NCBI GenBank assembly: GCA_002792635.1
Contig: PFOR01000009.1
Coordinates: forward strand, 1-52,232
Direction of reading: 5' to 3'
From: Candidatus Pacearchaeota archaeon CG_4_10_14_0_2_um_filter_35_33
Lineage (GTDB): Archaea > Nanobdellota > Nanobdellia > Pacearchaeales > GW2011-AR1
DNA: 52,232 nt
The translations under genes and the position numbers were made by a program. Within the stretch, counting starts at the first letter, position 1. Each line of letters starts with the position of its first letter. The notes under the pieces are model-generated. The model was given only the letters and a program-made list of their open reading frames with translations. It made no database searches and was not told the origin of the DNA. This document shows, in pieces, positions 1 through 8,732 of this stretch.

Positions 1-1
1 A

Positions 2-184
2 TCTTACCCTCCAGAAAAGAAAATGGATGCAGACGAATCAAGATTAAGAATGGCTGTAATTGCCGGTGCTGCAAAAGCATGCAGGTATAAGGATGAACAT
101 CCAAGAGCTTCCGAACAGGAAGTAGTTCAAAACATAACTGACAACGTCAAAGAAATCCTGGACAAAATCGATAATCCCTTTTAG
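2..184 (+). CDS. C-terminal end of a CDS truncated by the window edge, function unknown
   Basis: Open frame from base 2 (SYPPEKKMDADESRLRMAVIAGAAKACRYKDEHPRASEQEVVQNITDNVKEILDKIDNPF) to TAG at 182-184. Confidence 0.6.
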   Translation, partial: SYPPEKKMDADESRLRMAVIAGAAKACRYKDEHPRASEQEVVQNITDNVKEILDKIDNPF

Positions 185-220
185 CGAGGTTTAAAAACCT
201 TTTTATTTCTCCAAACCCAA

Positions 221-412
221 ATGTCGAATCTACAAGAAATAAAATCAAAAATAGGAGAAAGAAATCTGGAATCCTAGATAGCAGATACGAAAAGACAGCA
301 CGAGGTAGCCCAAGCCTCAGAACGCATTACTTTTCCAGAAGAAAATTACGTTTTGGCACAAATTAACAAAAGGTACCAAGAAAGACAAGAAGCATTCAGA
401 GACTATAACTGA
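221..412 (+). pseudogene. Small 63-codon ORF with an internal in-frame TAG
   Basis: MSNLQEIKSKIGERNLES*IADTKRQHEVAQASERITFPEENYVLAQINKRYQERQEAFRDYN; TAG at 275-277, TGA at 410-412. Confidence 0.4.
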
Positions 413-447
413 AACCTTTAAAAACATATTTCAATCCTTATTCTCGA

Positions 448-573
448 GCGGGGGTTCCGGAGTGGTCAAACGGGCAGGACTTAAGAAGTCTGTCGTTCGT
501 TAGAACGATCTAAAACAGGATTAGGATATCCTGTGGCTTAGTGCCTTCGTAGGTTCGAATCCTACCCCCCGCA
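448..573 (+). tRNA. tRNA-Leu(UAA) with 42-nt archaeal intron (about 486-527) at 37/38
   Basis: GCGGGGG/CCCCCGC acceptor, CAGGA-CTTAAGA-TCCTG anticodon arm after intron removal, TGGCTTAGTGCC variable arm, GTAGG-TTCGAAT-CCTAC T arm. BHB: central helix 480-483/522-525, 3-nt bulges AGA (484-486) and ATA (526-528). Confidence 0.92.
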
Positions 574-575
574 TC

Positions 576-667
576 AATCTGGATTCGAACAGGTTCGAAT
601 ACTTCAGCGAATCCCTGAGCTGAAGTTACCAGGGAACGTAGTTCAATGAGTACCTACCCCCCGCATC
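576..667 (+). other. Post-tRNA element (Leu): hairpin spacer ending in an exact 15-nt copy of the tRNA-Leu 3' end
   Basis: CCTACCCCCCGCATC at 561-575 and 653-667; hairpin ACTTCAGC...GCTGAAGT. Confidence 0.65.
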
Positions 668-1390
668 TCATTTACTCAATTTTAGAAAATTCTCCTCAAT
701 CCTTTTTTCTACATATTTCAAATTCAATCCCTTCATTTTAGCAATCATTTGATAACTTTCTAGAACATTCACTGGCTCATTAGGAAACTTCTTATCTGGA
801 TGGCTATAAGGTGAATCAGTCTCACACAACAACTGCTCTATTGGCACAATCCTCGCAACATTCTGAAAGTGTTCACTTCTCTTAACAGCCGTCGGTATCG
901 ATAAAAACCAACCATTATCAATTATCCTTGAAACCAACTTCAGATTTCCTGAAAAATAATGCATTATCACTTTTTTTGCTTCAGCTTTTTCAAGAATTTC
1001 GATACACTCTCTTTCAGCTTTTCTAGAATGTACGGTTATAGGCTTATCTAACTCTTTTGAAAGAGAAATAAACTTCTTGAAAACAGTTTCTTGCTTTTTA
1101 CTTTTACCTTTAACAAAATCCATTCCGACCTCCCCAATCCCCCAAACCTTCTCAGAATTCTTCCTAATAAACTCAATTTCCTCATCTATGTTTCCTGGTT
1201 CATCAGGATAAACGCCAAGACAAATCTTAACACCATATTCCTCAAAATATTCTAACATTTTTTTATTAGTCTCGGAATCTATCCCATCACTAACTATAAT
1301 GATATTCTTCTTCCTAGCCCTTTCAACGGCTTTCTTTAATTTAATCTCTTTTTCTAACAAATCCAAATGACAATGCACATCTATAAACAT
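668..1390 (-). CDS. TatD-family metal-dependent hydrolase
   Basis: MFIDVHCHLD start, GEVGMDF, PITVHSRKAERE, ETDSPY motifs. Confidence 0.85.
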   Translation of the reverse strand: MFIDVHCHLDLLEKEIKLKKAVERARKKNIIIVSDGIDSETNKKMLEYFEEYGVKICLGVYPDEPGNIDEEIEFIRKNSEKVWGIGEVGMDFVKGKSKKQETVFKKFISLSKELDKPITVHSRKAERECIEILEKAEAKKVIMHYFSGNLKLVSRIIDNGWFLSIPTAVKRSEHFQNVARIVPIEQLLCETDSPYSHPDKKFPNEPVNVLESYQMIAKMKGLNLKYVEKRIEENFLKLSK

Positions 1391-1440
1391 CTAATTCTCT
1401 GGAAAAATAACTTTTTATATCCTATCTTTCTCAGATTTAC

Positions 1441-2040
1441 ATGAAAATTAATATTCCCAATAAGGTTAATCAACTAATAGACACTAAATTAAAAGAATTT
1501 CAATCATTCTCAAACAAAACAGACAAGGGATGGTTCCAGGAGCTCTGCTTCTGCATATTAGCAGCCAACAGCAAACAAAAAACAGCCCAGCAAATTCAGG
1601 AATCATTAAAAGATAGACTGCTGACAATAAACCAATCAGCCTTGGCTTTATATATAAAAAACTCAAAACACCGATTTCATAACAATAAAGCTAAATACAT
1701 AATAGAGGCAAGAAAACACCACCCCCTAAAAGAAAAATTAACAGGTAATGAATCAGAAAACAGAAACTGGCTTGTGAATAACATAAAAGGCATAGGTATG
1801 AAAGAAGCCAGCCATTTTCTAAGAAACACAGGCTCTCAAAATCTGGCAATCCTTGATAGACATATACTTAGAACATTAGAAGAAAACAATATAATTAGCG
1901 AGATGCCTAAATTACTCTCTCAGAAACAATATCTAATAATTGAACAAAAATTCCAAGATCTGGCAAAACAACTAAATATGTCTCCCGCCAGATTAGATTT
2001 AATGGTTTGGTATCTTAAAACCGGAAAAGTTGCAAAATGA
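1441..2040 (+). CDS. N-glycosylase/DNA lyase, archaeal Ogg2-like
   Basis: HhH IKGIGMKEASHFLRN followed by ILDRHI; LDLMVWYLKTGKV C-terminus. Confidence 0.82.
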   Translation: MKINIPNKVNQLIDTKLKEFQSFSNKTDKGWFQELCFCILAANSKQKTAQQIQESLKDRLLTINQSALALYIKNSKHRFHNNKAKYIIEARKHHPLKEKLTGNESENRNWLVNNIKGIGMKEASHFLRNTGSQNLAILDRHILRTLEENNIISEMPKLLSQKQYLIIEQKFQDLAKQLNMSPARLDLMVWYLKTGKVAK

Positions 2041-2171
2041 ACTTTAACGAAAAATGTTATTCCCTATTAAGAAAAGTCCCAAAAGGAAAGGTCACGACTT
2101 ACAAATCAATTGCCCATAAACTAAATTCCAATGCCTACAAGTTAGAATTAGATCAAATAAATAGGAAATAA
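2037..2171 (+). pseudogene. Truncated methylated-DNA-cysteine methyltransferase (MGMT/ATL) N-terminal fragment
   Basis: ATGA overlap with the Ogg2 gene; MNFNEKCYSLLRKVPKGKVTTYKSIAHKLNSNAYK then unrelated LELDQINRK*; active-site region absent. Confidence 0.6.
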
Positions 2172-2199
2172 TATTTTTTCTCCCACCCGATAGGAGAGA

Positions 2200-2400
2200 C
2201 GCGCGCAGTTTTCGAATTCTCGAAAACTAGATAGCAAAAACTTCGTTTTTGATTAACCGGGGATTTCCTTAGTCCTGCGAACAGATAGTTTTTTGTCTTC
2301 GACAAAAATAGAAAAACTTCTTTTATCCGACCAACGAAAACCCAACGAAATTAAAATTTCGTCTAACAAAGGATAAACGATTACGCTTCGCTTCATCCAA
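2200..2400 (+). repeat. Structured non-coding repeat, copy R1
   Basis: AT-rich hairpins (AGTTTTCGAATTCTCGAAAACT, CAAAAACTTCGTTTTTG, TTTTTGTCTTCGACAAAAA, ACGAAATTAAAATTTCGT) and linkers (AGTCCTGCGAAC, AAAAACTTCTTTTATCCGAC.AACGAAAAC) shared with 12.2-12.34 kb in inverse orientation. Confidence 0.6.
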
Positions 2401-2477
2401 ATTTTTTCCAAAACAAAAAGTTGGGGGCTGTTTTGAAACGGAGTCTTTTTAAATAACAGAGAGTAACCAATATTATT

Positions 2478-3389
2478 ATGGCATTATTCAAAATCAATAA
2501 TTCGAATGTAGCAAAACTCTCAACATTAGACATTGGAAAAGAAAGAGATATTCAGAGACTTTTTGAGGAAAATCTCCTAACTATTCTGAACGTTGATTTT
2601 TTGGCAACAGAATACAGCACTTCTTTTGGAGGGAGAATTGACACTTTAGGAATTGATAAAAATGGCTCTCCTGTAATCATTGAATACAAGAGAAACCAAA
2701 ACGACAATGTAATTAATCAAGGTTTATCTTATTTAAGATGACTTTTAGACCATAAAGCAGATTTTGAGATTCTATGTAGAAACAAAAAGATTGATATTGA
2801 AATTGATTGGACTTCACCAAGAGTTATCTGTGTTGCTGAAAGTTACAATAAGTTTGATTTGGATACTGTTGAAATTTTGCCAATCAAAATTGAACTTTTG
2901 AGGTATAGAATTTATGAAGATAATATCCTTCTTGTTGAATCTGAAACTCAAAAGACCATAAAAATTAGCACATCCAAAATCTTTGAAAAAGGAAAAAAAG
3001 AGAAAGACACAACAAAATTGCAGAAAGACTACTCAATTGAAACACATTTGCAAGTTGCATCAAGCCAAATAAAAGAACTATTTATGCAACTTAAAGAAAT
3101 GATAACGAGTTTGGATGAGGCAATAATAGAAGAAGCAAAAGCAAAATACATTGCTTACAAACTGACCACAAATTTTGTTGATATTGTAATTCAGAAAAAT
3201 GCAATCAAAGCATTTCTTAATGTGCCAAGCGGAAAACTAAATGATGCTTATGACATTGCAAGAGACTTAACAAAACCTAAACCAATTGGGCATTGGGGTA
3301 ATGGAGATTATGAGGTTTTGGTAAAAAATGAAGATGAGTTAAAGAAATTATTTGAGCTTATCAAGCAATCTTATAATTACAATAAATAA
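2478..3389 (+). pseudogene. DUF91/NucS-like PD-(D/E)XK nuclease with one in-frame TGA
   Basis: One frame throughout; TGA at 2739-2741 in QGLSYLR*LLDHKADFEI; nuclease motif GGRIDTLGIDKNGSPVIIEYKR. Confidence 0.65.
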
Positions 3390-3391
3390 TT

Positions 3392-4066
3392 TTGATAAAT
3401 ATGAATGACAAATTTAAACCCCCAGAGGACATTAAAGAATTAACAGACCTATACTATAAAAACCCTGGTTCTGAGAAATTGAATAGTCATGCTAAATACT
3501 TGAACAATCCAAATAACTCTTTTAATGGGCTAAATTTTTCAGAAGAATATGTTAAAGAAATATTTACAACAGATTCATTAATTCCTGAAAAAATCCCTGA
3601 AGAAAAAGACAAGAATACTCCCGACTTTAAAATTGAACAGATTAACTTTTTTATTGAAGTAAAATCCATAAATATTGCTTATGGAGAAAAAATAGACCAA
3701 AATAACACAAAGATTAACTTAAAAGATGAGTGTGGTTGGACAGAAAAAATTAATTTGACTATAAATGATATGGAGAAAAAATTTGAACAACTAGATGGAT
3801 TTTTCATTGGAGCTGTTGTTCCTGATGCAATTTATATCTCACTAAAAAATTCAGACATTCTTTGGCATGAAGATTTCATAAGAAAAACCAACTTTTTAAA
3901 ATCAAAATTGAATGCCCTATTTATTGGACATAGAGGGATTGAAGGAAATGTTGAAAATAAAACACCTTTGATATATGTCAAGGATAAAAGTTTTCAGAAA
4001 ACACTTAAAGATAGCTATGAAAATAAATTTAAAATAAAATTAATTGAAAATAGCCTCCCAACTTAG
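3392..4066 (+). CDS. Putative PD-(D/E)XK nuclease-like protein
   Basis: PDFKIEQINFFIEVKS core motif. Confidence 0.45.
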   Translation: MINMNDKFKPPEDIKELTDLYYKNPGSEKLNSHAKYLNNPNNSFNGLNFSEEYVKEIFTTDSLIPEKIPEEKDKNTPDFKIEQINFFIEVKSINIAYGEKIDQNNTKINLKDECGWTEKINLTINDMEKKFEQLDGFFIGAVVPDAIYISLKNSDILWHEDFIRKTNFLKSKLNALFIGHRGIEGNVENKTPLIYVKDKSFQKTLKDSYENKFKIKLIENSLPT

Positions 4067-4175
4067 TCCTACGGACATTTTGCCTTTTACTTCGTAAAAG
4101 AATTTATAGGAAAGGGCGTCAAGATAGTCTTTTTCTGCGGAAAAAGAAATTTATTAGGGAGCGTCTTACTTCTTT
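4065..4175 (+). repeat. Structured non-coding repeat, related copy R3
   Basis: TTAGTCCTACGGACATTTT plus CTTTTACTTCGTAAAAG and CTTTTTCTGCGGAAAAAG hairpins. Confidence 0.4.
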
Positions 4176-4267
4176 ACTAAAAATACTTTTCCATTCTCTT
4201 CTTTTATTATTTTTTCTTTTTCCAATATTTAGCCTTTTTATCGATTATCTGTTCAGTGTCCATTCGG

Positions 4268-4762
4268 TTACCTCCTCTTGCCAATCTCCTTTTGAAATTT
4301 ATCTCTTATTTCATTAACCTTTTTCTCGTTTAATTTTATAATAACAGATTTGCATTTAACTAAAAATTCAGGGGCTTTCTGAATCATTTTATTATATTGT
4401 TCATCTGGAACAGTTCTATCGATATAATATTGAGAATCAACTCTGGCTTTTAATGAATCCTCTGCAAAATCCAATTCACTTTCTTCAAAATATTCTTCGA
4501 GGAATCTTTTTGCAAATTCAATAGTGCAGGAATGAATTTCGCATTTTACACCTAATTTCATCAAGACAGCGTATAATGAGAAATAGATTGTGTAGTATGC
4601 TGTTGAGATTTTCCAATCTTTGATTATGTTTACTCTCATTGATTCAAGAGCTTCTTCAGCTTTCTTAATATAAGCGCTTGCTAAATCTGAATTCGATTCA
4701 ATTAAGCCTAATCCTTCTTTTTTTCCTGCACACCATTTTATTTTATCCATTTTTGAATACAC
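4268..4762 (-). CDS. HEPN-domain protein (MNT-HEPN module)
   Basis: YIKKAEEALESM...ISTAYYTIYFSLYAVLMKLGVKCEIHSCT...RVDSQYYI; overlaps the MNT gene. Confidence 0.75.
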   Translation of the reverse strand: MYSKMDKIKWCAGKKEGLGLIESNSDLASAYIKKAEEALESMRVNIIKDWKISTAYYTIYFSLYAVLMKLGVKCEIHSCTIEFAKRFLEEYFEESELDFAEDSLKARVDSQYYIDRTVPDEQYNKMIQKAPEFLVKCKSVIIKLNEKKVNEIRDKFQKEIGKRR

Positions 4763-5333
4763 TCTGTATAAATTGCTCTACATTTAGAAAAACCACATGA
4801 TTTTTTAAAACTTCTTTTAGAAGAATATCTTTTGTTAGATTCTTCTTAAATGTTTTCAGAGGATAACATTTAATGCTTATTTCTATACCCAAATTTTTCG
4901 AGATTTTTTTTATTTCGTCATTGTTATAACTTCCTGCAATAAAAATATCCAAATCAGAACCTTCTTTTTCTAATCCCTTAACATAACTTCCAAAAATTAT
5001 GCCGATTCCTTTAATATTGGGAGTGATTTTTTCTATTATTTCTTTAATCAAAAGTTTTTTTTCTAAAAATGCAATCGCTTTATATTGTTCTACGAAAGCA
5101 AGATACCGTTTAGTGAACTCGCTTGGATTTAATTTAAATGTTTTAATCTTGCCTTTAGTTTTTGATTCTATCGCTCCCTTATCTTCCAAATCCTCAAGAA
5201 TAAGCTGTGATGTTCTCGGACTAATTTTCAGTAATTTTTCAACTTCTCGAATATAATATTCTCTGTTAAAATCGTTCGTAAATAGAGATAATACCTGCAA
5301 GGTATTTTCTGTAAATTTTATCTTTTTATACAT
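4743..5333 (-). CDS. wHTH-nucleotidyltransferase (MNT) antitoxin-like
   Basis: GIIFGSYVKGLEKEGSDLDIFIAG (GSxxxG...SDLD) with N-terminal winged helix. Confidence 0.78.
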   Translation of the reverse strand: MYKKIKFTENTLQVLSLFTNDFNREYYIREVEKLLKISPRTSQLILEDLEDKGAIESKTKGKIKTFKLNPSEFTKRYLAFVEQYKAIAFLEKKLLIKEIIEKITPNIKGIGIIFGSYVKGLEKEGSDLDIFIAGSYNNDEIKKISKNLGIEISIKCYPLKTFKKNLTKDILLKEVLKNHVVFLNVEQFIQSVFKNG

Positions 5334-5588
5334 ATGTATGATTAATAATACAATTACTATATAAAGCTTTCGGTAGCCCAGAAAATGACAAATGACACCC
5401 CTAAATGTTCTTTTAAAAAAAGAAACAAAAAGATTAAAACCTCCTCTCGTCCTACAGACATTTTCACTCCATACGGTCGAATTTATCAGTAATCCAAAAA
5501 CTTTGCTTTTTTCTATTGAAGAACTCCCTCATCCTGCCTATTTTAGATATTATAAACAAAACCAGTATAACAAGTCCAGTATGGTAAA

Positions 5589-5644
5589 ATCAAAAAGTTC
5601 TTGTGTGTTTGAACTTTTGGATGCTCAAGAAACCTTGACATAAT
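5589..5644 (-). repeat. PATE/MITE-like repeat copy A (internally deleted)
   Basis: Minus strand ATTATGTCAAGGTTTCTTGAGCATCCAAAAGTTCAAACACACAAGAACTTTTTGAT. Confidence 0.75.
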
Positions 5645-5733
5645 AATCGCAGAACCCCAATCTTTCTGATACTCAAATCAAACGCCTACTGCCCAACATA
5701 AAAGTATACAAGAGTATCGTCCCTGCTTTAATC

Positions 5734-7041
5734 CTAGATAAACTTCCACTTCTTCAAAATCTTTTCCAGGTTCAAATCTTTCTCTTCTAAAGTATAAGTT
5801 ACATTGACAATCGGCTTTTTTGTCTTAATTATTGCAGATAATTTTATAGGCGTTCCGGAAACTACAACATCACAAGGAGTATTATTAATCGTGGTCTGCA
5901 ATTCCTGGATTTGTTTCTTTCCATAACCCATTGCCGGCAAAACATCAGTAACATGTCCATACTTTTCGTAAGTTTTCTTTATACTTCCAACAGCATACCT
6001 CTTAGGACTCACAATCTTAGCACCAGCATTCTTTGCTGCAATATATCCCGCCCCAAACTTCATACCTCCATGAGTTAATGTAGGCCCATCTTCAACTATC
6101 AATGCTCTCTTTCCCTTCAAATGATCTTTATCTATTTTTAATCTCGACGCAGCTTTAATTACACTAGCATTCGGATTAAATTTCTTAATATTTTCCTCAA
6201 TTTCCTCAATCCCTCCTTTAGGTGCCGTCTCAACTTTGTTAATAATTATTACATCAGCCATTCTGAAATTAGCTTCTCCCGGATGATAAATCATTTCATG
6301 TCCAGCCCTATGAGGGTCAGTAACAACAATATGTAAATCGGGTTTATAGAAAGGCAAATCATTATTTCCTCCATCCCACAAAATAATATCTGCTTCCTTC
6401 TCTGCCTCTTTTAATATCTTTCCATAGTCGACACCCGCATATATTACCATCCCTTTCCTTATCCACGGCTCATATTCTTCCCTTTCTTCTATAGTGCATT
6501 CATATTTGTCAAAATCCTCATATGTTTCAAATCTCTGCACCTCTTGTTTTATCAAATTCCCATATGGCATTGGATGCCTAATTGCAACAAATTTCTTGCC
6601 ATGTTTCTTTAACACTTCCGCGATTTTTCTTGTTGTTTGGCTTTTTCCGCATCCCGTCCTGACAGCACAAACACTGATAACTTTTTTTCTGCTCTTAAGC
6701 ATAGTCTCCTGACCAAGCAAAACAAAGTCAGCCCCATTTGCAATTGCGATGGAAGCTTCGTGCATAACAGCTTCATGGCTTAAATCAGAATGCGAGAAAA
6801 CAACATCATCAATCTTATATTTTTTAATCAGCACAGGCATATCAGATTCAGGAAAAATGGGAATATCTTTCTTATACAACTTCCCCGCAAATTCCTTCGG
6901 AAAATTTCTTTTATCAATTCCAGGTATTTGCTCAGCAGTAAAACATTTCACATCATAATCCTTATTGTCTTTATACTTCACCAAAAAATTGTGAAAATCC
7001 CTCCCGCCTGCACCTGAAATAACTACATTTCTTTTTTTCAT
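5734..7041 (-). CDS. Cyclic 2,3-diphosphoglycerate synthetase-like P-loop GTPase
   Basis: P-loop AVRTGCGKSQTTRK; ILWDGGNNDLPF; VIIINKVETA; Rossmann-like N-terminus VVISGAGGRDFHNF. Confidence 0.75.
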   Translation of the reverse strand: MKKRNVVISGAGGRDFHNFLVKYKDNKDYDVKCFTAEQIPGIDKRNFPKEFAGKLYKKDIPIFPESDMPVLIKKYKIDDVVFSHSDLSHEAVMHEASIAIANGADFVLLGQETMLKSRKKVISVCAVRTGCGKSQTTRKIAEVLKKHGKKFVAIRHPMPYGNLIKQEVQRFETYEDFDKYECTIEEREEYEPWIRKGMVIYAGVDYGKILKEAEKEADIILWDGGNNDLPFYKPDLHIVVTDPHRAGHEMIYHPGEANFRMADVIIINKVETAPKGGIEEIEENIKKFNPNASVIKAASRLKIDKDHLKGKRALIVEDGPTLTHGGMKFGAGYIAAKNAGAKIVSPKRYAVGSIKKTYEKYGHVTDVLPAMGYGKKQIQELQTTINNTPCDVVVSGTPIKLSAIIKTKKPIVNVTYTLEEKDLNLEKILKKWKFI

Positions 7042-7237
7042 ATTTATTTAAGGAAAATTGTTTTTAAAAAACTATCCCAAATAGTTAAAAATACTTGGTT
7101 AAGTTATTTTCGTACAAAACTATTTGGGAAAATGCTTCTTCTCCACGATACTCAACATCTGCCCATCTTCTATCTCCTTCATGTGAAATTATCTGTTGTT
7201 TTCATTAAAGTCAACTCTTACCCCCTTATTTCTGGCT

Positions 7238-8503
7238 TTAACTTCCATCCCCACACCCCATGAAGTTACATATTTTTCCGGAATGCTTGAACCCTTTCTT
7301 TCTAATTTCTTTCATAGATTTTTCTAAAACACTTAAACCGACATCAATTTCTTTCTTATTGACAACATAAGGGGGAATCAATCTTATCCCTTTTTCTCCC
7401 GCTCCCAAAACTAATAATCCTCTTTTCGCAGATTCAATAACTAAATTATCTCTTTCTCTGGAATCCTGTAAGTCAAATGCGGTCATCAATCCCCTCCCCC
7501 TAATATTACCAACTTCAAGCTCATTCAACCTCTTCATCATATATTTCCCGTTCTTTCTGTTTTTCTGCAAGAGTTTTTCTTTCTTTATTATATCAATTGT
7601 TTTCATACCAAGCATCATATCAACGACACTTCCACCGCCCCATGTCGATGATAATGCTCCCGGCTCATCAGGAAACATATTGGAAACAGTAGCTCCTACC
7701 TGAAGAGCTTTAGCAGCACTAAACACGTCAGGCCTTATTCCATAATGCTCAAAGCTCCACCATTTTCCCGTTCTACCCATTCCAGCCTGCACCTCATCAG
7801 CAATATAAGGAATCTTATTATTCTTGCATATAGAATAAACACCCCTTACCATTTTTCTTTCAGGAACCCTATATCCTCCTTCTCCCTGTAAATGCTCTAA
7901 AATCACAAGCCCAACGCTCTGGCTTCCGTGTTTCTTTATTATATCTTTTAATTTATCTCCCGCACTTTCATCAAAAGGAAGTTCTTTATTCGGTTCTAAC
8001 ATATAACCCTTTCTATGGATTGGTTTGGAATGATGCAAACTTAATGCCCCAAGAGTTCTTCCATGAAAAGCCCCCTGAAAACTTATTGTAAATTTCTTTT
8101 CCTTTCTTTTCCGCATTGCAATCTTTATCGCATTTTCGACAGCTTCCGCCCCGCTGTTTGACAAGAAGGCCTGTTTCATCCCTTTAGATATAGAAAGAAC
8201 TTTGTCAATCATTTTTAAATGCTCTCTAACGGTAAAGTCCTGCCCGGCATATTTCACGGGAAAACTTTTCAAGGATTTTACAATTTTCAATAGTTCTGGA
8301 TGATTGTAACCAAGAGGATTTGTCGCTATTTGAGATGCAAAATCAAGAAATCTGTTACCATCAATATCTTCACAATAAACACCCCGCCCCTTGCCAGAAA
8401 ACACAAGAGGATGCGGAACACCATAACCTCCGTTTTTCTTCTTCAACTCTACAAGAAACCTCGCAGATTTTGGTCCCGGTATTTTTGTTTTTATATTTAT
8501 CAT
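7238..8503 (-). CDS. Class III PLP aminotransferase (ornithine/GABA type)
   Basis: FLSNSGAEAVENAIKIA, YIADEVQAGMGRTGKWW; the position before LQVGATVSN carries the expected PLP Lys (AAKALQVG). Confidence 0.85.
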   Translation of the reverse strand: MINIKTKIPGPKSARFLVELKKKNGGYGVPHPLVFSGKGRGVYCEDIDGNRFLDFASQIATNPLGYNHPELLKIVKSLKSFPVKYAGQDFTVREHLKMIDKVLSISKGMKQAFLSNSGAEAVENAIKIAMRKRKEKKFTISFQGAFHGRTLGALSLHHSKPIHRKGYMLEPNKELPFDESAGDKLKDIIKKHGSQSVGLVILEHLQGEGGYRVPERKMVRGVYSICKNNKIPYIADEVQAGMGRTGKWWSFEHYGIRPDVFSAAKALQVGATVSNMFPDEPGALSSTWGGGSVVDMMLGMKTIDIIKKEKLLQKNRKNGKYMMKRLNELEVGNIRGRGLMTAFDLQDSRERDNLVIESAKRGLLVLGAGEKGIRLIPPYVVNKKEIDVGLSVLEKSMKEIRKKGFKHSGKICNFMGCGDGS

Positions 8504-8545
8504 CTCTTTTTATTTCCAAAAATTTATTATGCGTCGGATGGTTAA

Positions 8546-8731
8546 TTATGCCTGAAACAAATAAAAGTATTTAAATCCTTGTTCATCCCAATGTATAAAG
8601 CATTCTTTAATAATTAGATTTTGAGAATTATCTCCAACAGAATGAGATTTAACCTTTTTCAGCAATCTAAAGGACACTTCTTTATCGTGATTTACAACCG
8701 CTTCTTTTCCAATCCACTTTAATGTAGGCAT
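8546..8731 (-). pseudogene. N-terminal fragment of a site-specific adenine DNA methyltransferase (Mod-like)
   Basis: MPTLKWIGKEAVVNHDKEVSFRLLKKVKSHSVGDNSQNLII then divergent tail. Confidence 0.6.
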
Positions 8732-8732
8732 C

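Noticed and set aside
1484-1666. Antisense and nested ORFs across the track (e.g. 1484-1666, 6494-6712, 13186-13563, 22107-22337, 47732-48040)
   Set aside because: They lie inside well-supported CDSs on the opposite strand or in another frame and show no family motifs.
7072-7136. Inverted repeat CCCAAATAGTT...AACTATTTGGG
   Set aside because: Single 11-bp inverted repeat in an AT-rich spacer, with no second copy or attached feature; not informative alone.
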